DNA of 14,025 bases from Chitinophagaceae bacterium UBA2789 (lineage in GTDB: Bacteria > Bacteroidota > Bacteroidia > Chitinophagales > Chitinophagaceae). Numbering within the stretch: the stretch's first letter is position 1; each line of letters opens with the position of its first letter. Both the position numbers and the translations under genes were made by a program. The stretch covers positions 1-14,025 of the forward strand of contig DEHX01000082.1 of assembly GCA_002352145.1 (NCBI GenBank), in the 5' to 3' direction. Positions 1 to 5,801 of the stretch are shown here, one piece after another. Under the pieces are notes generated by a model, which saw only the letters and a program-made list of their open reading frames with translations, searched no databases and was not told the origin of the DNA.

Positions 1-123
1 ATAAACCTCTGGACACAGTTCAATAATATTTTCAACAGGGAATACCAGCGCTGGAATCAATACCCGGTATATGGATTCAACTTTGTCGGCGGAATCGTAT
101 TTTCGTTCGACCAAAAGAACTGA
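1..123 (+). CDS. C-terminal fragment of an outer-membrane beta-barrel protein (probably TonB-dependent receptor-like)
   Basis: Reading frame 1 is open from the first base and stops at TGA 121-123, giving the last 40 residues of a protein that begins outside the window. The fragment contains FNNIFNREYQRWNQYPVYG and then GGIVFSF, ending FDQKN. Alternating aromatic and hydrophobic residues with a final beta-strand shortly before the stop are typical of the last strands of Bacteroidota outer-membrane barrels; the NxFNREYQRW...YPVYGFN pattern resembles the end of TonB-dependent receptor-like proteins (family recall). Substrate and full domain layout cannot be known from this piece. The downstream HU-like gene starts one base after this stop, so the two are probably co-transcribed. 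Confidence 0.75.
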   Translation: MNLWTQFNNIFNREYQRWNQYPVYGFNFVGGIVFSFDQKN

Positions 124-124
124 G

Positions 125-769
125 ATGCACAAAGAACTGTTTCAATTTCTGCTTTTACATAAAGAATTGCCAGTGCCGGGTATCGGCACTTTTTTATTGG
201 AAAAAATTTCAGCTTCTGTTGATTTTCCTAATAAACAAATAATAGCCCCCGCTTTCCGGGTAAGCTTAAGCCCGGATGTTGAAGTGCCCGAAAAAGGTTT
301 CTTCCATAAATTGAGCGGATTACTTCATCAATCAACAAAGGATACTGTTATGCAGTTCAATGATTTTGTTTTTAATCTAAAGAAGCAGGTTATGAACGGC
401 GCTGTTATTGACTGGAAAGGTATAGGCATTTTACAAAAGGGCCTGTCTGGTGATATTAGATTGATACCTGCTTCAGATTGGTCGCTTCAATCGCCGCCGG
501 TTGCAGCTGAAAAAGTGATCAGGGAAAAAGCAGCTCATATGGTAAGGGTCGGGGAAGATGAAAAGACTTCAACTGAAATGACCGAGATGCTCAATCAGCC
601 GGAAATTAAGAAATCATACTGGTGGGTATATGCCATGGTTGTCGGAATACTGTCAGTAATATTCATCGGCTGGCATTTATCAGAAAAAGGGCTGGATCTA
701 AATGCAACGGGTAATGGATCAAAATTAATTCCGGAAGAGGTCAGTGAAACCTATAAAAATCTCCAATAG
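125..769 (+). CDS. Short membrane-anchored CCDC81-like HU-domain protein
   Basis: A 214-aa protein. An in-frame ATG at 71 exists, but it lies inside the upstream barrel gene; ATG 125 sits one base after that gene's TGA and opens directly into the conserved start MHKELFQFLLLHKELPVPGI, so I chose it. Residues 1-51 (VPGIGTF motif, then APAFRVSLSP) and about 60-116 (VIDWKGIGIL, then IRLIPA) look like the two lobes of the bacterial HU-CCDC81 domain pair found in Bacteroidota. A charged linker follows, then one strongly hydrophobic helix at about 164-184 (WWVYAMVVGILSVIFIGW) and a 30-residue tail. Family members often carry a C-terminal SPOR domain that binds denuded peptidoglycan; none is present here. 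With the HU-like part preceding the membrane segment and no signal peptide, it is predicted to face the cytoplasm (inference). DNA binding is not demonstrated for this family as far as I know; a cell-envelope or division role is a guess. Confidence 0.7.
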   Translation: MHKELFQFLLLHKELPVPGIGTFLLEKISASVDFPNKQIIAPAFRVSLSPDVEVPEKGFFHKLSGLLHQSTKDTVMQFNDFVFNLKKQVMNGAVIDWKGIGILQKGLSGDIRLIPASDWSLQSPPVAAEKVIREKAAHMVRVGEDEKTSTEMTEMLNQPEIKKSYWWVYAMVVGILSVIFIGWHLSEKGLDLNATGNGSKLIPEEVSETYKNLQ

Positions 770-793
770 AGATCCTTTTTCATCATTTTAATT

Positions 794-801
794 TTACTTT
801 G
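794..801 (+). promoter_or_regulatory. Possible -7 element upstream of the methyltransferase gene
   Basis: TTACTTTG differs by one base from the Bacteroidota -7 consensus TAnnTTTG. Only a T-rich run (about 776-781) stands at the expected -33 position. It lies in the 61-base gap before the methyltransferase. The match is weak, and the gene may instead be read from the upstream operon. Confidence 0.25.
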
Positions 802-817
802 CCTGATCCCATTTTAC

Positions 818-822
818 AGGAG
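818..822 (+). promoter_or_regulatory. Strong Shine-Dalgarno-like AGGAG before the methyltransferase
   Basis: AGGAG lies eight bases upstream of ATG 831. It supports ATG 831 over the in-frame TTG at 828. Such a good Shine-Dalgarno match is unusual for this phylum and unlike the other starts in this window. Confidence 0.5.
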
Positions 823-830
823 AATTATTG

Positions 831-1727
831 ATGAGTCAACGAGTGCATTATACAAATTGCCCGGTATGCGGAGCTTTCGGAATTGAAGAGAAGCTTATCG
901 TTACTGACTTTACAGTTAGTAAGGAAAAGTTTCCCATTGCACTCTGTCATGCATGCACAGCCATGTTTACACAGAATATCCCTGATGTTTCTTCTATTGG
1001 GCCCTTTTATAAATCGGAGGAATATATTTCACATACAAATACTTCAAAAGGGTTGATCAATCGCTTATACAAGTCAGTACGAAGAAGAACAATCCGTCAG
1101 AAAATAAAGCTGATTGAAAATGTAACAGGTCTGAAGCAGGGCTCACTGCTTGATGTTGGAAGCGGTACAGGGGTTTTTGCTTCAGTGATGCAACAGCATG
1201 GATGGCAGGTAACCGGCCTTGAACCGGATCCTGGCGCCCGAAAAGTAGCCAATGAAGTCAATGGCATTGAGTTGGGAGATATTAACAGCTTTTATCAATT
1301 GCCCAATAACTCTTATGATGCTATTACGTTGTGGCATGTATTGGAGCATGTACATGATCTGCAGGGGTATATGACAAAATTAAAGTTATTGCTAAAGGAG
1401 AAGGGGAAATTATTTATTGCCGTTCCCAATTACACCTGTAAAGATGCGGCTGTTTATCGTGAATATTGGGCAGCATGGGATGTACCCCGGCATCTGTATC
1501 ATTTTTCTCCGGTATCAATGGAGAAATTGGTTGAAAAACATGGTATGCGTATTGAAGCTTATAAACCTATGTGGTACGATAGCTTTTATGTTTCTATGCT
1601 CAGCAGTAAGTACAGAAGCGGTAAAACAAAACTTTTTGAATCCTTCATTAACGGGTTTCGCTCAAACTGGAAAGCCCTGGGCAATATTCAGCATTGCAGC
1701 TCGGTTATTTATATTATCAGTCATTAA
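831..1727 (+). CDS. Class I SAM-dependent methyltransferase with N-terminal zinc ribbon
   Basis: A 298-aa soluble protein. An N-terminal zinc-binding knuckle is formed by C10-x2-C13 and C39-x2-C42. The Rossmann methyltransferase domain follows: motif I LLDVGSGTG at 106-114 (SAM glycine loop), GLEPDP at 129-134 (acidic residue expected to hold the ribose), and TLWHVLEHVHD at about 166-176, the motif seen in Methyltransf_23/11-type enzymes. The C-terminal part (YHFSP at 223-227; SKYRSGKTKLF at 259-269) resembles a conserved tail in Bacteroidota homologues. The substrate is unknown; relatives with this architecture are often linked to cell-surface sugar or small-molecule methylation, but nothing nearby specifies it. 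The start is ATG 831 with AGGAG eight bases upstream. The stop TAA abuts the stop of the convergent cyclotransferase gene. Confidence 0.85.
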   Translation: MSQRVHYTNCPVCGAFGIEEKLIVTDFTVSKEKFPIALCHACTAMFTQNIPDVSSIGPFYKSEEYISHTNTSKGLINRLYKSVRRRTIRQKIKLIENVTGLKQGSLLDVGSGTGVFASVMQQHGWQVTGLEPDPGARKVANEVNGIELGDINSFYQLPNNSYDAITLWHVLEHVHDLQGYMTKLKLLLKEKGKLFIAVPNYTCKDAAVYREYWAAWDVPRHLYHFSPVSMEKLVEKHGMRIEAYKPMWYDSFYVSMLSSKYRSGKTKLFESFINGFRSNWKALGNIQHCSSVIYIISH

Positions 1728-2516
1728 TTACTGGCTGAACTGTACTTCATATAATTCAGGCCACCATTTCCCGGTAATATAGATTTTCTTTGTTTCCCGG
1801 TCGTAAGCAATGCCATTGGGAACGTCAGCATCAGGGTCTATCTTTTTAATACGGTCCCACATCTGGGTAAGGTCGGTTTTTGCAATGATCTGGCCATTTG
1901 ACGGGTCTATTTTGAAAATATAGGGAAAGGCATATTGATTGGCGTATACATATCCTTCGATGTATTCCAGTTCATTTAGGTTGAAGGAGGGGGTGCTGCC
2001 TTCCATTACAGTTTGTGTCTTTAGTAATTTGAAGGTTGACGGCTCAAAGTACATTAAGTCACTGCCGCCAGTACTTACGATCAGGTTTTTCCCGTCATTA
2101 GTCAAGCCCCAGCCTTCAATATCCACATCAAATTCTTTTATCTTTTTAAAATCATTCAGTGTATAAACAAACACTTTCTTTTCTTTCCATGTCAGTTGGT
2201 AAACCGTATCATTTAAAATTGTAATTCCCTCACCAAAATATTTTTTGTCAAGTGCTGTTTCCCGGAGTGTCTTGCCTGTTTGGAGATCAACCTTTTTTAG
2301 CTTTGAGAAGCCATAATTACCGGTGCCTTCATACAATTCACCATTGTATATCTGTAAGCCTTGCGTATAAGAAGATGTATCATGCGGAAAAGTGCCCACA
2401 ATGGAGTAGCTCATGCCTTTGGGGGCATTGGGGTCGGGTTGATTGGGATCATCATTGTCTTTGTTTTTGCAACCAATAATTCCAAGTACTGCAACTGCAA
2501 AAAGTATCTTTTTCAT
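1728..2516 (-). CDS. Glutaminyl-peptide cyclotransferase, plant-type beta-propeller, lipoprotein
   Basis: A 262-aa protein of the Glu_cyclase_2 family, which converts N-terminal Gln of peptides and proteins to pyroglutamate with loss of ammonia. ATG 2516 begins a lipoprotein signal, MKKILFAVAVLGIIGC, with lipobox IIGC (acylated Cys16); an in-frame GTG at 2525 would only add MSY. A polar, Asp/Asn/Pro-rich linker (about 17-34) leads to the propeller with family motifs SYTQGLQIYNGELYEGTGNYG, GEGITILNDTVYQLTWKEK, NELEYIEGYVYANQY and PNGIAYD...IYITGKWWPELYEV. The length suits the single-domain family. It should sit lipid-anchored in the envelope; acidic residues close behind the Cys (KNKDNDD) could affect sorting to the outer membrane. 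It is monocistronic, convergent with the methyltransferase and divergent from the protease. Likely clients are exported proteins with Gln after signal cleavage. Confidence 0.9.
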   Translation of the reverse strand: MKKILFAVAVLGIIGCKNKDNDDPNQPDPNAPKGMSYSIVGTFPHDTSSYTQGLQIYNGELYEGTGNYGFSKLKKVDLQTGKTLRETALDKKYFGEGITILNDTVYQLTWKEKKVFVYTLNDFKKIKEFDVDIEGWGLTNDGKNLIVSTGGSDLMYFEPSTFKLLKTQTVMEGSTPSFNLNELEYIEGYVYANQYAFPYIFKIDPSNGQIIAKTDLTQMWDRIKKIDPDADVPNGIAYDRETKKIYITGKWWPELYEVQFSQ

Positions 2517-2536
2517 ATAACTCACTTATAAAATCA

Positions 2537-2544
2537 CAAAATTA
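2537..2544 (-). promoter_or_regulatory. -7 element for the cyclotransferase gene
   Basis: On the minus strand TAATTTTG matches TAnnTTTG exactly, about 20 bases upstream of ATG 2516. No clear TTG stands at the -33 distance, so support is partial. It would give a very short leader. Confidence 0.4.
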
Positions 2545-2621
2545 ATTGGCGGCTTTTATCCCTGCTGTTAAAGAATTTGCATTAATAGGCCAGAATCGGA
2601 AAAATACGATACAAAAACTTC

Positions 2622-2651
2622 TTGCACAATTCATTTAATAGATTATATTTG
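2622..2651 (+). promoter_or_regulatory. Bacteroidota-type promoter upstream of the M43 protease
   Basis: TTG at 2622-2624, a 19-base spacer, and TATATTTG at 2644-2651 match the primary-sigma consensus of Bacteroidota (TTTG, about 19 bases, TAnnTTTG). The start of transcription would be near 2656-2658, leaving a leader of roughly 160 bases before ATG 2815. The leader contains the 10-base palindrome AGAGGCCTCT at 2703-2712 and a six-codon ORF at 2753-2773. Confidence 0.55.
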
Positions 2652-2814
2652 ATCTTCATTCGTCCTTATACCGGAAAATTCTCCTTCAAAATCGTATCCC
2701 TGAGAGGCCTCTTATAAATTTCCCAATACTCCTTTATTATTTCCATTTCCACATGAACAACTCATGGCACTAAAAAATTTATGCCATGCCGTAACCACAA
2801 ACTACTTGGAAACT

Positions 2815-4065
2815 ATGAAGGCGGGATTAATTGGCATTATCTTCATCCTGGCAGCACTGCAACTGGCTGCACAAAAAAACTGTGTTTCTCACAGCTATCA
2901 GCAGCAACAATTCACATATGATCCGACATTACAAGACCGGAATAATACAGTCGAGTCTTTTATCAGGAATCAATTAATACATGCAAACAGTTTACGAATT
3001 GAAGGAACTGAAACGGTAATTAAAATTCCTGTTGTTGTTCACATATTATATCATTATCCATCGGAGAAAATAAGTGATGAGCAGGTTTACAGCCAGATTG
3101 ATGCTTTGAATAAGGCATTTCGCAGAAAAAATGCTGACACAATCAACACCCCGGCCTGGTTCAGGCCTTTAGCAGCTGATTGTGAAATTGAATTCCAATT
3201 AGCCATTTCAGACCCAAGGCGGAGGTCTACAACTGGTATTATTCGTAAGTACACCCCCATAAAAAGTTGGGAAGCTAATGACAAAATGAAGTTTTCCTCA
3301 GAGATGGGTAGTGATGCATGGGACAGTAAAAGCTATTTAAATATCTGGGTATGCAATCTTGAATCAGTTGCCGGATATTCCAGTGTGATGGGTGGTCCTG
3401 CAGAAAAGGATGGCATTGTCATAGGATTTTCAGCTTTTGGCACAAACACCGGAATGACAGGTTACGAAATGGGCAAAACGGCTGTTCATGAAACAGGACA
3501 TTGGCTTGGTCTGAAGCACCTTTGGGGTGATGAATATTGTGGTGATGACGGAATTACTGACACACCCAGACAAGCTGGTAATAATGTGGGTTGCCCGACA
3601 GGCATCAGGGGTTCATGCAATAATGGACCGAATGGCGACATGTACATGAACTACATGGATTTTACCAGTGACGCTTGTATGAACTTATTTACAAAAGGTC
3701 AGAAAGAAAAAATGAGAGCATTATTTGCGTCCGGAGGGTTAAGAAATCCATTGCTTAGTTCGAAAGGGTTGCAAATGCCATTAATAATGGAGTCTCCGCT
3801 TCCTGAGCAGGATCCAAAATGGCTGGAAGTGAAAATGTATCCCAATCCTGCTTCAACTGAATTATACCTGGATCTAGCCTATGATACCCGCTGGATCGGA
3901 AAAAATATTTTTGTGACTAACCTGCAGGGGCAACACCTTATGAATGTGACAATTACGTCAAAGAATCAACGTATTGACATTAGCCGCCTGCAGCCCGGTA
4001 TTTATTTCATTGCAGCGAAAAAAGATGACGGAGAGTCTATTAAGATGAGGTTTGTAAAACTGTAG
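2815..4065 (+). CDS. Secreted M43-family (pappalysin/cytophagalysin-like) zinc metalloprotease with type IX sorting domain
   Basis: A 416-aa protein from ATG 2815, chosen because it starts a classic signal peptide (MKAGLIGIIFILAALQLAAQ); ATG 2764 would place 17 polar residues in front. Predicted cleavage after LAA leaves Gln at +1. The zinc motif HETGHWLGLKH (H225, E226, H229, H235) fits HExxHxxGxxH of metzincin clan MA(M), and MNYMD at 278-282 is the Met-turn, as in peptidase family M43. Residues about 335-416 form a Por_Secre_tail-type C-terminal domain: MYPNPAS, NLQGQ, ISRLQPGIYFI and final MRFVKL, expected to direct outer-membrane export by the type IX system, followed by removal or surface attachment. 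It is thus probably an extracellular or cell-surface protease; its substrate is unknown. It is monocistronic, with a promoter at 2622-2651 and a terminator at 4103-4126. Confidence 0.9.
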   Translation: MKAGLIGIIFILAALQLAAQKNCVSHSYQQQQFTYDPTLQDRNNTVESFIRNQLIHANSLRIEGTETVIKIPVVVHILYHYPSEKISDEQVYSQIDALNKAFRRKNADTINTPAWFRPLAADCEIEFQLAISDPRRRSTTGIIRKYTPIKSWEANDKMKFSSEMGSDAWDSKSYLNIWVCNLESVAGYSSVMGGPAEKDGIVIGFSAFGTNTGMTGYEMGKTAVHETGHWLGLKHLWGDEYCGDDGITDTPRQAGNNVGCPTGIRGSCNNGPNGDMYMNYMDFTSDACMNLFTKGQKEKMRALFASGGLRNPLLSSKGLQMPLIMESPLPEQDPKWLEVKMYPNPASTELYLDLAYDTRWIGKNIFVTNLQGQHLMNVTITSKNQRIDISRLQPGIYFIAAKKDDGESIKMRFVKL

Positions 4066-4102
4066 TGGCCGCAACCAAAATAATACTAACGGCAAGCAAA
4101 TG

Positions 4103-4126
4103 GCCCCGGAGAAATCCGGGGCTTTT
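4103..4126 (+). terminator. Rho-independent terminator of the protease gene
   Basis: A perfect 8-base GC-rich stem, GCCCCGGA with TCCGGGGC, closes a GAAA tetraloop and is followed by TTTT. It lies 37 bases after the protease stop codon. Confidence 0.85.
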
Positions 4127-4146
4127 CAATTACCTCTAATAATCAA

Positions 4147-4178
4147 AAAAGGATTACCGGGTTAACGATAATCCTTTT
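4147..4178 (-). terminator. Terminator of lpdA, potentially bidirectional
   Basis: A perfect 10-base inverted repeat (AAAAGGATTA and TAATCCTTTT) surrounds a 12-base loop. Read on the minus strand it ends in six T and lies 23 bases beyond the lpdA stop. On the plus strand it ends in TTTT and could back up the protease terminator just upstream. Confidence 0.8.
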
Positions 4179-4201
4179 ATTCCTTTGGATGCAATTATTT
4201 A

Positions 4202-5605
4202 TTAAATATGTATTGCTTCGCCGTATGCCACTTCAATCGCATCTTTCACACTCTCACTTATGGTTGGGTGGGGGTGAATGGCATTCAGGACTTCATGGTA
4301 AGTTGTTTCCAGCTTGCGGGCTGTTACTGTTTCGGCAATCATTTCTGTTACATTGTAACCGATCATATGAGTGCCTAACCATTCGCCGTACTTGGCATCA
4401 AAGATTACTTTGATGAAGCCTTCCGGATGACCGGCTGCAGAAGCTTTACCACTGGCACTTAGTGGGAACTTGCCGACTTTTACTTCATAGCCGGCTTCTT
4501 TAGCTTGTTTTTCAGTATACCCTACAGAAGCTATTTCCGGAACACAGTAAGTACAACCTGGAATATTATTATAATCAATCGCTTCCGGCTGATGATGGTA
4601 TTTGTTCTCGTTGTAAGCGATAGCTTCAACACATACAATACCTTCTTTGCTGGCCACATGCGCTAAAGCCTGGCCAGGTGAACAGTCACCGATGGCATAT
4701 ACACCGGGAATATTAGTCTGACCATACTTGTCAACCAGAATTTTTCCTTTATCCGTTTTTACACCCAGCGTTTCCAGTCCAATTCCTTCGATATTGGCTG
4801 CTACACCTACTGCACTCAACAATACATCAGCTTCCAGTGTGACCTCACCGGTAGCTGTTTTTACTTTTGCTTTCACCCCATCTCCGCTGGTATCAACAGC
4901 GGTAACCTCGCTGCTTGTCATGATACTAATACCTTGCTTTTTGTATTGTTTTTCCAGTTCTTTTGAAATATCCTCATCTTCCACGGGTACAATGCGTGGC
5001 ATGAACTCAACGATCGTTACTTTGGTTCCCATGCTGTTATAGAAGTAGGCAAATTCAACACCTATGGCACCGCTACCTACAATGATCATTGATTTGGGCA
5101 TTTGTGGCAGTACCATAGCTTCCCGGTAACCGATGATCTTCTTTCCGTCAATTTTCATACTCGGCAGTTCACGGCTGCGGCCACCGGTAGCAATGATAAT
5201 ATGTTTGGCTTCCACAGTTTGCTTGCTGCCATCCTGGGCAGTTACTTCCAGTTTGCCTTTAGCCACCAGTTTACCAAAGCCCATTATCACATCGATCTTG
5301 TTTTTCTTCATCAGGAACTGAACGCCTTTGCTCATTTTATCAGCTACACCACGGCTTCTTTTAATCACTGAATCAAACTGTGGCGTACCGCTGGCTTCAA
5401 TTCCAAAGTCTTTTGCATGTTTTATATATTCAAAAACCTGGGCACTTTTTAAAAGCGCTTTGGTCGGGATACAACCCCAGTTGAGGCAGATGCCACCCAG
5501 GCTTTCTTTTTCAATAACTGCTGTTTTAAATCCTAATTGGGATGCACGGATAGCAGCCACATAACCACCGGGACCGCTACCAAGAACCACTACATCGTAT
5601 GCCAT
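4202..5605 (-). CDS. lpdA: Dihydrolipoyl dehydrogenase (E3)
   Basis: A 467-aa flavoprotein disulfide reductase that reoxidises dihydrolipoyl groups of 2-oxoacid dehydrogenase complexes and the glycine cleavage system, passing electrons through FAD to NAD+. FAD-binding GSGPGGYVAAIRASQLG is at 9-25. The redox disulfide C40-x4-C45 lies in GGICLNWGCIPTKALL. The second Rossmann motif GSGAIGVEFA for NAD follows mid-protein, then the FAD motif YAIGDC. The C-terminal dimerisation domain ends with HPHPTISE, supplying the catalytic His446/Glu451 pair. All catalytic residues are present and length is normal. No E1 or E2 gene is adjacent, so this is a stand-alone E3, probably shared by several complexes. 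ATG 5605 lies 12 bases before the FAD-binding strand; no Shine-Dalgarno is visible. A strong hairpin follows the stop. Confidence 0.97.
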   Translation of the reverse strand: MAYDVVVLGSGPGGYVAAIRASQLGFKTAVIEKESLGGICLNWGCIPTKALLKSAQVFEYIKHAKDFGIEASGTPQFDSVIKRSRGVADKMSKGVQFLMKKNKIDVIMGFGKLVAKGKLEVTAQDGSKQTVEAKHIIIATGGRSRELPSMKIDGKKIIGYREAMVLPQMPKSMIIVGSGAIGVEFAYFYNSMGTKVTIVEFMPRIVPVEDEDISKELEKQYKKQGISIMTSSEVTAVDTSGDGVKAKVKTATGEVTLEADVLLSAVGVAANIEGIGLETLGVKTDKGKILVDKYGQTNIPGVYAIGDCSPGQALAHVASKEGIVCVEAIAYNENKYHHQPEAIDYNNIPGCTYCVPEIASVGYTEKQAKEAGYEVKVGKFPLSASGKASAAGHPEGFIKVIFDAKYGEWLGTHMIGYNVTEMIAETVTARKLETTYHEVLNAIHPHPTISESVKDAIEVAYGEAIHI

Positions 5606-5801
5606 ATTTAGTGTATTAGTTGATTTATAAAATTGTAGTACAAAAGCGGTGCGAAGTTATTTGAAAACCCCCAAACGGGCAAAACGGCCAAGGCCAACGT
5701 CACCAGTGTTAAGCAGTTAAACGAAAACCTCATCTATCTTCAAATAAAACCGCTAAACCCATTTTTATAATCTATTTAAGGAAGTCGTTTATTTTCGGAG
5801 C

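Noticed and set aside
71..769. ATG 71 as the start of the HU-like gene
   Set aside because: It lies inside the 3' end of the upstream barrel gene, and the 18 added residues look like out-of-frame barrel sequence; ATG 125 directly after the TGA fits better.
1417..1782. 121-codon frame overlapping the methyltransferase 3' end
   Set aside because: An alternate frame of a gene with clear motifs; no Shine-Dalgarno and no domain.
4728..5042. 104-codon plus-strand open frame in lpdA
   Set aside because: A Ser/Thr/Pro-rich shadow opposite a fully conserved gene.
5606..5801. Divergent promoters between lpdA and the outer-membrane protein gene
   Set aside because: Only partial matches to TAnnTTTG were found on either strand (for example TATCTTCA on the plus strand); not strong enough to annotate.
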